Assembly: GCF_000764305.2 (NCBI RefSeq) | Contig: NW_025940959.1 | Location: forward strand, 124,001-188,000 | DNA length: 64,000 nucleotides | Direction: 5' to 3' | Origin: Hyalella azteca | Lineage: Eukaryota > Arthropoda > Malacostraca > Amphipoda > Hyalellidae | Part shown: piece after piece, positions 12,000 through 25,700 of the stretch | How positions within the stretch are numbered: the stretch's first letter is position 1 | How the letters are laid out: each line of letters opens with the position of its first letter | Notes under the pieces: generated by a model | What the model was told of the DNA's origin: nothing | The model's database searches: none | Seen by the model: only the letters and a program-made list of their open reading frames with translations | Translations under genes and position numbers: made by a program

Positions 12000-12570
12000 G
12001 TAGCCGCCGCATACGCTGAGCGCATTCTCCAAATATAGAAGATAACGCTGCGTCCATCAACTGTCCAGCGATATAGTCCACCTACTAACCATCAATTGAT
12101 CAGTAGTTGACCATCAACTAATCGAAATTGTTGATTGTTGCAGCTAATCGCGTTCAAAGTTGATCTAATTTGTGATTACTACAGAGTGTACGATGATCGT
12201 AGATCACAGTTGAGTGTACGATGATCGTAGATCACAGTTGAGTGTACGATGATCGTAGATTACAGTTGAGTGTACGATGATCGTAGATCACAGTCGAGTG
12301 TACGATGATCGTAGATCACAGTCGAGTGTACGATGATCGTAGATTACAGTTGAGTGTACGATGATCGTAGATCACAGTCGAGTGTACGATGATCGTAGAT
12401 CACAGTTGAGTGTACGATGATCGTAGATCACAGTTTAGTGTACGATGATCGTAGATTGCATTTGAGTGTACGATGATCGTAGATCACAGCAGAATAAGCG
12501 ATGATTGTATGTTTTTCAGCTGACTGAAAGCGCTAACGTGTGATTTATTTTTGCGATATTATTATTTTAT
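12000..12570. repeat. Segmental duplication, block A copy 1, with a 28-bp array
   Basis: Runs from GCCGCCGCATACGCTGAGCG through GATAACGCTGCGTCCATCAA and an array of about eleven 28-bp units (GTGTACGATGATCGTAGATC, 12184-12490) to AAAGCGCTAACGTGTGATTT. The same order recurs at 14035-14420 with only about three array units. Confidence 0.9.
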
Positions 12571-13771
12571 TTATGTTTAAGGTTTGTATTCAAAGCCGCC
12601 CGAACTCCACAGCGACCTTGCTCGAGTTTGCTGCCGAGCCGCGTGAGGGCTGGTTATCTTACGTCTGGCCGACGCGATGTCGTAGGAATGCGTGCTAGCT
12701 CAGGCCATGTCGGGCTGGACCACAGTACAAGCTCACAACAGTGCAGCATGTAATGAATGAGCTTTGACTACTGCCAGCAAATTCTTTGCTATTTACAGCG
12801 CGATCGCGTGATCTTAAAAAAAACAAATAAACATAAAACAATGATGGCGCCAAACCTTGAAAATATATAAGCATAAATTGAATTTTTTATTGTAATTAAT
12901 TAATTTAATTATTTTCATTTGCTTATATTCTCATCCCCTGTATATAAATGCATTATATTCAAAACCGAAATAGTGTCTACGATATTTAATTTAAATAGTA
13001 TAAATTTCTACACGAAAGACATTATCGCTAGATTACTAATTATTTTTTCGTAATCATGTCAATTCTATGGGCACGTAAAAATAGGGTTACAGATACGCGC
13101 CGAAATTTTACTTATATTAATAAGTGAATATATTAATAGAATACAACTTGTATGTGCATAGACTTGGGAAGAGACGCCCTAAAAGGTGTTTAGGCAGCTG
13201 AGCTCAGTGAGCTGTTCCCTCACACCCCTCCCCTCTACCCCCACCTCCGATGTGCGGGTATCCCATTTGGTAATACGAGCCGATGATTCAGGCCAAGTAG
13301 ACTGTTTTCGAACAATTATATCCTCATCTACAGTATATAAATGCACAATATTCAATACCGAAATTATGTCGATGATATTTAANACACATACACCTGTCTC
13401 TTATACACATCTAGATGTGTATAAGAGACAGCATTTCTAGGCCGTGAATATTTACAAAATGGATGTTGATTCTGACATGTATTTAGTAACATCAGATAGA
13501 GAATAAATAGTACTACACGTTAACGTCTCAAAAATTTCGATAAGACGCCGGTTTAATTAACATCGAGGTACAAAATTATCATCTATCATAACTGGTGTTA
13601 TACAAAGCTTACATATTTTTTGTTCCTTTACACGGATTGTAAATAAATACCTAGATAAGTATGGAAAATTTCAGATCGTCATCTCATTTACGAGTGGAGT
13701 AAAGTTCACCCTAATTAGTGAAGAACTGCTTAGGAACCTGTCCGGGACCTCGCGGCTCTCAAGCACCACCT
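12571..13771. other. 1.2-kb segment interrupting the duplication; contains an adapter
   Basis: In copy 2, block A passes directly into block B, whereas here they are separated by this segment. It contains an internal repeat (ATATAAATGCATTATATTCA at about 12940 and ATATAAATGCACAATATTCA at about 13336), an N at 13383 and an adapter at 13394. No gene is visible. Confidence 0.6.
13394..13431. other. Residual Nextera mate-pair junction adapter (artefact)
   Basis: The same head-to-head 19-bp mosaic ends as at 3841. Translated on the + strand it yields the well-known database artefact peptide VSYTHLDVYKRQ. Sequence continuity across it cannot be trusted. Confidence 0.98.
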
Positions 13772-14000
13772 TAACTCTTTGGTGTAGGTGGCCACAGAGC
13801 CTCTGAACAATCGTCTGGAATACTGAGACGCTTGTATACTGCATACATGTTACTTTCAGCTGTGTGTTTACGCCTTATAAATGTTCTAGCGTGTGTGCAT
13901 GTGTACTTAATACATTCAGCGGCGTGCGTGTACGCATTACGCATGTTCCAGCGTGCGTGTAGGCATCACGCATGTTCCGTCGTGCGTGCGTGCATCACAC
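13772..14000. repeat. Segmental duplication, block B copy 1
   Basis: TTTGGTGTAGGTGGCCACAG and about 200 bp after it (CGTCTGGAATACTGAGACGC, CATACATGTTAC, GTGTGTGCATGTGTACTT) recur at 14427-14630. The right part is a short-unit array of GCGTGCGTGTACGCATCACG type. Confidence 0.85.
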
Positions 14001-14034
14001 GCATGTTCCAGCGTGCGTGTACGCATCACACGCA

Positions 14035-14630
14035 GCCGCCGCATACGCTGAGCGTATTCTTCAAAATATAGAAGATAACGCTGCGTCCATCAACTTTCCA
14101 GCAATATAGTCCACCTACTAACCATCAATCGACCATCAACTATTATTATTGAACATTAATTGTCCCTCAACTAATCGAAATTGTTGATTGTTGCAGCTAA
14201 TCGCGTTCGAAATGATCTAATTTATGATTACTGGAAAATATACGGTGATCGTAGATCACAGTTGAGTGTACGATGATCGTAGATCACAGTTGAGTGTACG
14301 ATGATCGTAGATTGCATTTGAGTTTACGATGATCGTAGAATAAGCGATGATTGTATGTTTTTCAGCTGACTGAAAGCGCTAACGTGTGATTTATTTTTGC
14401 AATATGATTATTTTATTGATGTTTAACTTTTGGTGTAGGTGGCCACAGAGAGTCTGAACAATCGTCTGGAATACTGAGACTCTTGTATACTGTATACATG
14501 TTACTTCCAGCTGTGTGGTTACGCCTTGTAAATGTTTTAGCGTGTGTGCATGTGTACTTTATACATTCAGCGGCGTGCGTGTAGGCATCACGCATGTTCC
14601 AGCGTGCGTGCGCGCATCATAAATGCATAA
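14035..14630. repeat. Segmental duplication, blocks A and B copy 2, uninterrupted
   Basis: Block A (14035-14420, only three 28-bp array units, plus a small insertion TATTATTATTGAACATTAAT) is followed directly by block B (14427-14630). It is diverged from copy 1 at scattered positions, so it is a genuine older duplication and not a simple assembly repeat. Confidence 0.85.
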
Positions 14631-14940
14631 GCGTGCGTGTATGAGAGCTACGACTTCCTTGCTACTTACGCACGCTGCATCGATTTCCGCGAGGCTTGGG
14701 TTCAAATGTACGCTAATAATTCAGTGGGGACTGGAGTTGGACGTGGGGCTAACGGTCAGCCCGTTAATGGGGAAGGGGGGGAGGAGGGGGGGAGGAATGG
14801 CCCTACTACTCTCAGACAAATTTAGAGACTATGTCCAAAAAGCGGTGGACTTCTAGCCATTGTGTGAGACAACCAGAAATAGTTTGGCTCGACAAAAAAG
14901 ACGTTATAGTCTTTTAGACTTCAGACTTCTCTTTCCTGTG

Positions 14941-15245
14941 TCACTTCAAGTGTAATGCACTTTCTGTGTCACTTCAAGTGTCACTTTCCTGTGTCACTTC
15001 AAGTGTCACTTTCCTGTGTCACTTCAAGTGTCGCTTTCCTGTGTCACTTCAAGTGTCAACTATGCTGCCACAACCGGGTCATGGTGGCCATTCTTATTGA
15101 AAATGGCGAGGATAATCCGTGAGTTATGAATAATTTAAATGCGCAGTGAGCCTTGAGGTCATTGGCTTCATCTTGCCGGCAGTGAAACATTCATTTCACT
15201 TGCCGGCAGTGAAGCGTTCATTTCAATTGCCGGCAGTGATTCACT
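14941..15245. repeat. Two adjacent minisatellites (25-bp and 27-bp)
   Basis: Bases 14941-15058 hold five units of TGTCACTTCAAGTGTCACTT (spacing 25-28). Bases 15172-15245 hold three units of TTGCCGGCAGTGAA followed by CATTCATTTCA. Confidence 0.8.
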
Positions 15246-16690
15246 GCCTCCAGGTTCGTGATGGACAAAATAAGTAACATTGATTTGCTCCAAATTCAGT
15301 CGGAATTCTTTATCCTGAACGCGACTGTCGTTTCTTTATGAATTACTTGAGCTACTTGAGCTATGACATCAACCCGCATTTTTGGTTATCTTTTTTATTC
15401 CCTTTTCCGTCTGTTGTGTTTGTTGAAATTTATCCAATACGCAGATTTTTTTCTGTTTTAAAATCACGACATTAAAATTCGTTCGTTTATAGATGATCGT
15501 AATTGCGATGACGCTAACGATACAGAAGGGAAAAGATCCAAGGTCGCTAATGTTTTATCAACTAGGCGATAAATAAAAAATGTTGATAAAATTTTTTGAT
15601 AAACTAAAAGAGGTGACCTAAAGCGTTACCTGCAAAATTATATAAAAACTAATTTAGAATTTTGCCTATTATTAAAATATTTCAGCGATAACAAATCAGA
15701 AAATTTCATATTAGATTCATGACAGATTGATGAATAAACGACGACTGAAGAAAGTACTATATGCCTATGCGTGTCACCGAATGTCTAGCTGCGGCTATTT
15801 TATAGGAAAACGCCAACTGAATCTAGAACACTGAATACTTGAGCAAAATCAATTAACTACAAATGATCTAATTGTCACTAAATAATAAACAACTTAAGAG
15901 GATTGCGGCTCTGTCGTAATGGGGTGAATGAATACTGAATAGTGGACAGAGATGGCGGCTAACTCCGTGACGTGACTGAAGTTAAAAAAATTATTATAAT
16001 AATAAAATTATCGGACGAATATTTGTTATGGGAAATACAATTGGACATTGGGTGGATTTTATTACTGTCTAGACTGTAATTAATTAAATTTATCACAAAA
16101 ATGAAAATATCGCGAGCGTGAATACTTGCGCAATTTCAAGTACGCAAACTACACTTAGGAAATGGGTAAGACATTGTCCACTTTTTGCCCAAAGCGAGTC
16201 GTCAACTTATTGAACGTTGTGCTGTTCACTTACCTATTGTATGATGTATTTTTCATTCATCATCTCATCATTTCATTCCATTCATCTGCTGATCAATTCA
16301 TTATAAATAATACATAACTTTGTTCGTTTATTAATTAAATTATTCATACGTCAATTGATTAACCTTTTATCATAATTATTATTCAACCAACTCACAACTC
16401 AAGCAAATCAGAATTTAATTATCCTTTCATTTGAATCACTTACAAGGTAATTGACTCTCAGTTTGAATTACTCACAGGATAATGAAGCCTCAATTTGAAA
16501 TTACTTAAAAGTCAATTTATTTCCAATTGAAAGCACTCACAAGTTAGTTGTCTAGCAATTTAATATACTTTTGATTTATTAACTTGCGATTTAACTAATT
16601 AAAAATGTTATAACTTTAATTGGTGTTCTTCTAAGGTGTCGTCTTCCCCTATCTTCCCGCTAATTTATTCTTTTCGTGTTTCTTTTTCAG
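15246..16690. other. Intergenic or 5' intronic DNA ahead of the first recognised exon
   Basis: AT-rich sequence without supported exons until a pyrimidine tract (GTGTTTCTTTTTCAG) ending at 16690, the acceptor of the exon that begins gene 1. A non-coding first exon and promoter of gene 1 probably lie upstream of 16690 but could not be located. Confidence 0.45.
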
Positions 16691-16726
16691 GATTTTGTAA
16701 GAGAAGATAACCGAGCGGCGATAAAC

Positions 16727-19700
16727 ATGGGAGAAGAGGGAGAGTCCAAACCAAGTGAGTCTTATCTAGCTGTCTCTCCAAAAATATATATCTATAAATA
16801 TTATATTTGTGTTTAAATATAGAAAAAATCATCTAGTGGTCAGAAAATATTTGACATTAACTAACGCTTTCCGCTAATAATAATAAGAAAAAATTAGATT
16901 CAATTCATTTCTCGAATTGAGCCTTGAGCCTTGCGAGACAAACAGCGAGACAAACAGCTAGACAAACAGCGAGACAAACAGCGAGACAAACAGCGAGACA
17001 AGCAGCGAGACAAACAGCGAGATAAGCAGCGAGTCAAACAGCTAGACAAACAGCGAGACAAGCAGCGAGACAAACAGCGAGACAAGCAGCGAGACAAACA
17101 GCGAGACAAACAGCGAGACAAACTGCGAGACAAACAGCGAGACAAACAGCGAGACAAACAGCGAGACAAACAGCGAGACTAACAGCGAGTCAAACAGCTA
17201 GACAAACAGCGAGACAAGCAGCGAGACAAACAGCGAGTCAAACTGCGAGACAAGCAGCGAGACAAGCAGCGAGACAAGCAGCGAGACAAACAGCGAGATA
17301 AACAGCGAGACAAGCAGCGAGACAAGCAGCGAGACAAACAGCGAGATAAACAGCGAGACAAGCAGCGAGACAAACAGCGAGACAAACTGCGAGACAAACA
17401 GCGAGTCAAACTGCGAGACAAGCAGCGAGACAAGCAGCGAGACAAAAAACAGCGAGACAAACAGCGAGACAAACAGCGAGACAAACTGCGAGACAAACAG
17501 CGAGACAAACAGCGAGACAAACAGCGAGACAAATTGTGAGAATAGCAGCGAGACAAACAGCTAGACAAACAGCGAGACAAACAGCTAGACAAACTGCGAG
17601 ACAAACAGCTAGACAAGCACCACAGCAGTTACGGTCGCAACGTCGGTTATCGTATCGGTGCGCTCGCTCGTCGCTCATCGTCGTGACGATGACATCGTTA
17701 AGTCGAAGCCTCTGAATGGCTGAGCCTGTCACTCATGCGTGATCACTTATCTTGTCACTCATGCGTGATGTGTAGATTACGCATGTGTGTAGGTTCACTC
17801 ATGCGTGATGTGTAGATCACACATGTGTGTAGGTTCACTCATGCGTGATGTGTAGACCACACAAGCTACAGGAGTACATTGGATGTGGGTGAATAAATGT
17901 ATTTTATAATAATATATGAATGAATTTATGTATTGTAAAATGAGTTTTCTGTATTTTTGAATGAATACATTTTTTGTACAATGAATATATACATACCCAG
18001 TGTACTCAGTGAACGCACTCTGTCCGGGTTTGATTGGTCCATTGAACGGACAAACGAAATGAATGAGATGGCTACGCATTCATCCACACAGATGCCTGTG
18101 TTGTCAACAAAGCGTTATACGTATGATTGAGTTTGTATATTATGTGGTGTGTGTGTGTTTGTGTTGCTGTGTCGTATCTCATGGCCGAGCTTGAACAGCT
18201 TCGCTTGCACAAACAGAATAACTCGCGCGATCTTATAAACAGCAATACTTAACACTTGTATAATGTTGTCTTCAGAAACGTGACGTGTCGTTTATGTTAA
18301 CAAAAGATTTTATAAGTATCATCGTTCGAAAATTAGTTGTATGTGAAATCATCATTCATCATTCATCATCACATCATTCCTAGATGAGAAGTTCACTGCT
18401 TAAGTCGCATTATCAAATGAATTAATTTTGACTTGCAGTCAAGCAATATTTTATTTATTAATTATTATCATTATTTGATATTATTATTTATTATTGGTCT
18501 CATGAATAAATCAGAGCACTTAGACATTCTAATTAATATAAAATCGTCGACCCCATGGCAGTATATTTTTTATTACAGATATGTGCGTTAGAACTTTCGC
18601 CTCGTATATGAATGCTAAAAAATTGAATATACACGAACATGTGGCATGCGCTGCAAGGCGAGTTTGTGTGTTTTGTGTGGGCGTGCCAGAACGCTGTATG
18701 GATTGGCTTGTGTTGGGAGACGATAACACTGTTAACAGAGCTCTAGTTAACTCTGTTAACCGCGCTCTAGTTAACTCTGTTAACAACGCCCCAGTTAACG
18801 TGTAAACAGTTGGTGCAACGTATACACAAAGCTTCCCATGCCCTCGTGACGCCCGGCCTATACATAGGCTGGCCGAACGCATAATATTTTCGAGAGGAGG
18901 TGGCTAATCAAAGGAAGGTTGTGCAATATCCAGCAATTAAAGTACATGAATCCACAATATGCACGAAGTTAATATATATACTAATTTCGTTGTAATTTCA
19001 ATCTAGAAAACTTTCAATCTATCTAGAAAATATACTTACCAATTTCGTGCAGTTAACGAATAAACTATACAATTTGAGTTAACAGCACGCTGAGTTACTC
19101 TACCGGCCCGAGTTGTTCTTCTGCGCAGGCCTAACATGATTTTCAGTGTTACGTCAATATTCCGGGTCAACCTGTTTTCTCGAGTAACCTCAATAAACCG
19201 GGTTACTTTAATACGTCGAATCAATTTGCTATACTACAGGTTACTCAAGTACGCTGAATTTATTGCTACGTCAGATTAAGCATGCCGTTTATATTGCCGC
19301 ACCGAGTGAACCTTCAACACACACGCGGGTCAACCTGAAACCTGCAACACTCACGGGTTAAGTTCAAATCTGCCACGTACGGGTTAATTGAATAAATATG
19401 CCACACTCGGCCGGGTTAACTTAAAATCTGCAACACACGGGTTAACCCGATAGTACGAGTAGTTCTCATTATGACTCGTGCATGAAAATGAAAATATAGA
19501 TTCTGCTGACATTTCACTATTTGTTCGCTTGTAATTCTCAAAACAATTTTTCTATGGTAAACACCATAACAAAATTAACAAAATTAAACACCATAACTAG
19601 GCTTCGGCCGAATACCCATTACACTCGGCGCAAAGTTAGTCTGGGTCTGCTTGGCCACCCGATCGAAATCATTTTCCGATCAACATCTCCTATATATCCG

Positions 19701-22700
19701 ACTTTATAGTCGCCTGAGAGTATGACAAGGGTTGGCCGAGCCGAGTCATACCGAGTTAGCAAGCTGCCCAGCTAGGCTGAAATTCAAACCCTGAGCCGAA
19801 GCGGACATGAAGAAGCTGATTTACGTGCTCCACGAGTCCTAGGCGGCACCTAATCCAGAGTCAAGCTGCATCAAGATTTTGTTAGGGTATTTTCGACTTC
19901 TTAACTAATTTAAAATCATCAGCCTATCTGAGTTGACTCATCATCGGCCACAAACTCCTCGAAATTTGTAAATAGATTTTAAGCTAAGCTGCTTCATTTT
20001 TATAGCTGTTTTGTACCTCGGCAGCGTAATCTCTACCGCTCCTGCATGTGAATCATGCAGGTCATGTGATGTGCTGGCAGCATGAGCAGCGTGCAGAGTG
20101 AAGAATGCTATGTTGATACCACAGCATGAGCAGCGTGCAGAGTGTACACTCTATGTTGATACCACAGCATGAGCTGCGTGCAGAGTGTACACTCTATGTT
20201 GATACCACAGCATGAGCTGCGTGCAGACTGTGCACTGTGCAGCATGTTGATACCATGAATGGTGGAAGCATGCAGGTTGTGCAGCATGAGTAAAGCCAGC
20301 ATGAGCATGATCAGCATGCAGGCAGCATAGCAGGTAACGGCTACCAGGTCCACATACCGCAACACTTCAGTCACCCCTCAATACATCGAGCGTGTGCCGT
20401 CTAGCTGAGCTTCTTCATTTGACGGATTAAACCGAAATGTTTGAAAATTTTCAAAATTTTAATCAGAACAAATTTGAGAAAAAATAATTCTGTGATGACT
20501 TGGTTCATTTTGCTTTTGGATATTTGTAGGGATCGTTTTGCTCTACACTGGTCTCACTAAACTGATATTATATTCGAGTTCTAATGCAATGTCTGTATTT
20601 CTCATAATTTCCACGCTACTCATGTTTTCGATTTTTTTTTCTCTGCAACTAATGAAAAATGTTAGAAACGACCATTTTCTTGTGGTTAAGTCGACGAGAT
20701 ATCAATTATATTATTAGTTAAAAATATCATTAATTGAACTCTGTAATATTATGGTTGGGTGGTTCACACCTTAGCCCATCTCTTTATCATGTTGGCAAGA
20801 CATTGATGTGATAATATTTATATTACATCAATGATATAAATGAAGGCGGATTTTGCTTAGTTTTTACAACACTTCTCTTTAACTTCGCTTCCTGTTTGTC
20901 TGTCTGTCTGCTACAAATCTTATAATCGATATTTAACACACTTCTACCTGTCCAATCAATCTGAAATTTTGCACACTTGTGTAAAGTTGGAGACAATGCA
21001 TGAATAAATCGACAGAATATATAATTTTAAGAACTAATTTTTTTTAATTTGAAAAATTAAAAAAAATTTTTGTCTTCTATAAATCTTATAATCGATATGT
21101 AACACACTTCTACCTGTCCAATCGATCTGAAATTTTACATACTTGCATAAAGTTGGAGACAATGCATGAATCAATTGACAGAATAAATAAATTAAAAAAT
21201 TTTTTTTTCAATATTAAAGAAATCTATAAATAATTTTGTCTGCAACAAATCTTATAATCGATATTTGACACACTTCTACCTGTCCAATCGATTTGAAATT
21301 TTGCACACTTGCATAAAATCAGAGACAATGCATGAATCAGTTGACAGAATAAATAATTTTGAAATTTTACAAAAAATTTATTTAGGAAAAAATTTGAAAA
21401 TTAATTTTTTTAATATTTGTAAATAAAATTATAAATTCATTTTACATGTGTAACTTCAAAGACACAGGATTCTTTAGAAGTGTTCTCTTTAAAAAAGTAA
21501 TTTTTAAACACATTATTAATACAAAACTGAGTAATCATTACAAAATTTATGAATATTTTTCGGCAAATTATCCATTTAAATAATTAAATTACTAGATATT
21601 CGTACATTTACAAGAGCAGCGACATTTATTATTAAGTTTAACATACCACCCTATTTAAATTCCTATGCAATGGCGTTGACATTTCCGTATTTTCCCTCAC
21701 TATTTGTGTGCTCTGTGGCTTTGCTCTAGTTTAGTGAGGGTTTAGGCCGAGGGCATGCGTGTGTGTGTGAGGTCAACGAGTTCAAGGTCGTAGTTATAGC
21801 GGCTTTCCCTCTAGATTGGCATGCTGGCCTAGCGTGAAGTGACCGCTCGATCATGACTGGCAATTTAAGCTTACACGCTAAACGAAGGCCAGATTCTGAG
21901 AAACATTTTCATATTTTATCTTTTATTCGCCTTTATTATTCGTCTGAAAATCGCAAGTTAGATATTTAATCTTCGTGGACAGCAGATTTTAATTATAAAT
22001 TTACGATAAATCGTTGAAATTGTAAGTGCTTTCTTGACGACGTTGGGATACATCGATATAAATTCGTATTCTAAAACATCTATTATGGAATTGAAGTTTT
22101 ATAATATGTCATTTCACGCATTCTAACTACATTAATCAACAGCGCGGTAATCTTTCAACACATTTGTATAAAATTAACAATGATTTAAATAATTACACAG
22201 GAACAAATTTCCGTATAAGTTATAACTATCTAATTTACGTGAGAAACGAGAGACAACATCAGAAATTAGCGGTTTTCGCCTGTGCATTGAATGATTTCTG
22301 TATTTTTCTAAAAGCTATAAATCAAAATTACAGTTTTGTGTCGTGACTGAGTTCTGCTAGCCATTTTACAAAGTCTTTCCCCCTATTAAAATTGAACGCC
22401 GTTTCATCAAGGCATTTCAATGGCCACCAATAAATCGCCCGAGATTTCGATGAGGGTTCGTACCTTTCTACTAATGGGTCATTAGAACCCACTTTCTCCC
22501 CTACCTCTAATATGGCGAGCGATTTGCCGTCCAACTGAACGCTTCTGAACGACTTTCTCTCTTGGGGTTGCCTGCTGATCAGAGGTGGGATCGCTACTCA
22601 TCCCATTTGACTGTCTCACTGTGTGCAGAGTTCGACGTAACTGACATAATTAAATACGCCGTAAAAGTTTTTTATTCGAAGAAACTTCTTGAAACATTAT

Positions 22701-25700
22701 ATATTTAACTACAATCGTTGGTGGTAGCAAGAATGCGTGTCCGCATCGAACGTCCAAACGAGGCTCGGAACGGCCCCCGCAAAACAGGTGAGTCTCTACA
22801 TATTCAGCAACAAATAAATGATTGGACATACAAGTATGAATGCTATACAGCATCATTCAGCAGTTAAGTAAACAATAATTCATCGCACAGTCGTGGTGTA
22901 GGTGCTACCACAGTTGCGCAGTAGTAGCGGTACTGAGATGAGACAGGAGCGGGTCGTGGGTTCGAGCCTGAGGAAGCTCATTTAATTTCTCGGTGTCGCT
23001 GGTGGGCGGAGCTTGGTGGCCGTCGAGGACGGTACATCAGCATGGCCTTGTGCACAGCCCTAAATGAACTTTATTGCTTGTAATTTGGAGGGATATTAGG
23101 CTCTTGAGTTTACATTCATATGTATAACTTGTAACCTTTCGATAGATATGAGGAATGAGCTTTGCGCGTTTCGCTTTATAGATAAATACATCTTATAATA
23201 AATATATTAATGATGAACTGAATTCTGATTTCAGGCATCTCATGTCGGCTCGTTTACAGGAGCAATAACTAAAATCCATGAGCAGGAAAGTTTAGTTTGA
23301 GTAATAATTCATTAATTAATAATGGATTATGAATAATAGTACATGGTTCAATTATTGCATGCAATGATAGCTGTCTGGATTTAAATCCCTATGGAGGCAT
23401 TCTTGTCAATCACTTAGCACAAATTGCAGGCAGATTTTCCGTAGTAATTTCGCTTGTATTTTTAAACGTCTTCTTGGAAATACAGAAGCTATTGGCGGAT
23501 GCTTTGGCTATCGCTATTGTTTCCTTGGCTAGTGTTATTGTTTTCTTGGCTAACGCTATTGTTTCCTTGGCTACCTTTTGGCTGTATGACGACAATTGAC
23601 TGCGGCGGCCTTGGGTCCGTTAGTAATAGCATCGTTATCGTGCCGACACCTTAGCAGTGCTGGAAGATTACATGCCAATATATTGCTGGCAGTTCGTGGT
23701 CAATTTGGCTATTATATGTGCCCACAATGCAGGATGGCGGAAAAATTGGATCAAGAATTTTAACCTCGGAAAAACAAGAAGTAGAAATTAATTAACTCGC
23801 TGTCGGCAGATATACGTTACATATCGTAATAGTACCGGAAATCATGCGACAAATTCGTGTGATTAATAAGGCTTACGGTGATTGTGGACAAGAATTACGG
23901 TGGCCGTTTAGTGGCATCATATATACACCGAGCCCCGGATACTCAATTATTACATGTCAGCTAAGAATCCGCTTTAAATACTCCGGGAAACAAACGAAGA
24001 ATGAGGGAATATTAATATCTTAAATCTAAAGTCTTAACTCGTACAAGCATGGTTATCGGATTTTCAATAGTGACTTATTTAAATAATTAGAATCTTTGAA
24101 TTGAAGGTCCATCATCTATAACGGCCTATATATATGTCACAAAGTTCACCTGCTAATAACAGACCAATAATATATGATGATCACATTAGTCACGATGGTC
24201 ACATAAGTTACAATGGTCACATTAGTCACGGTGATCACATTAGTCTCGATGGTCACATTAGTCATGATGGTCACATTAGTCATGATGGTCACATTAGTCA
24301 GGATGGTCACATTAGTCACGATGGTCACATTAGTCACACATTAGTCACGTTGGTCACATTAGTCACGATGGTCACATTAGTCACGATGATCACATTAGTC
24401 ACGTTGGTCACATTAGTCACGATGGTCACATTAGTCACGTTGGTCACACGACTGTTTGAGTGTGCCGCCCTTGGTTACCGCCGTGTCTGCAGGCACTGGA
24501 AGGCCACTGCGAACGCTTCGTCCAGTTCGCTTCGGGCGTCCATCTTTACCAGAGTGTTTCTTCGCTAAGTTATATAATTAACATCGTTTTAATTTATATT
24601 ATAACTGTATAACATTTATTATAACAGTGAAGCATGGTTGGTCGGGAATGCAGCGACAATCTATACTAATGAGAATCAAATGTTAGCTTGCTTATTTTAT
24701 TAGATGTATATTGCTGATTCCACGTTGATTGTTGGAATCTTGTTGATAGAAAATGAATGAAAGAAGCGGTCGTGACGATGCAGTCATCTCAAAGCGATGT
24801 GAACATAATAATCTAGAAACCTAGAAACATGAATCAAGATTTATCGGCCACTTAACGTTCATCATTAACAATCGACCGTTCAAAAATTAGTTTCGCAATT
24901 CGCATCATTGTATAATATAGCGTTGTATAATATTGGTGTAATCTGAACCAATATGGCGTCGCTGGCACTTCTTCTGTCGTCGGACTCGGTTTACGGTACG
25001 TGACTGCATGATTGGCATGTATTTGTTTAGTTCCGGTAATAGCGGTTGTTCGTTTTCAATCAACTTATAATTGATAAATTGGCCTACCCATAGATACACT
25101 TAAAAAGTTATGAACCGAATATTTCACGGAAAATTCGGGGTCTTGTTAGAAAACTCTCTCTGTACCTTATTAATGAAATATATAGTTTTTATTTAACTGA
25201 GTGCTGGGTAAAGAGCGGGGAGCTCGTAGCGAGGGGAAGTTAAATGGGGAGGGAAAGAAGGGAGTGGCATGAATTTTGAGAGATGTGGTTGAACAGGAGA
25301 GTGGCAAGGGTGTTGAGTGAGGGTAAAGAGGGGAGTGGCAAGAGGTGTTGAATGCGAATGTTGAACGGTGTGGGGGGAGGCAACAGGTTGAGCTAAATGT
25401 GGAGGTTGAAAGAAAGGGTAGTGGCAAGGGAGGCAAAATGTTGAGGTTGAAAGAGAAAGAGGTGACAAGGGAGGCAAAATGTGGAGGTTGAAAGAGAAAG
25501 AGGTGGCAAGGGAGGCAAAATGTGGAGGTTGAAAGAGAAAGAGGTGGCAAGGGAGGCAAAATGTGGAGGNAAGGGAGGCTAAATGAGGAGGTTGAAAGAG
25601 GGGGTGGTGACAAGGGAGGCTAAATGAGGAGGTTGATAGAGGGAGAGGGGGCAAGGGAGGCTAAATGAGGAGGTTGAAAGAAAAGGTGGTGGCAATTGAG

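Noticed and set aside
13186..13440. 84-codon frame on the + strand
   Set aside because: Contains an N and the adapter-encoded VSYTHLDVYKRQ.
16900..17732. Arg/Asp/Lys/Gln and Cys/Leu/Ser/Arg repeat proteins
   Set aside because: Translations of the 12-bp array in intron 1.
22328..22534. 68-codon - strand frame
   Set aside because: No recognisable motif and no splice partners; left uncalled.
24953..25000. ATGGCGTCGCTGGCACTTCT leading to a GTACGT donor, like a first coding exon
   Set aside because: Fifteen codons only, with no matching acceptor or partner exon before the 41-bp array; it lies inside gene 1 intron 1.
25170..25654. Proline/serine-rich frames on the - strand
   Set aside because: They cross an N inside the 41-bp array; repeat artefacts.
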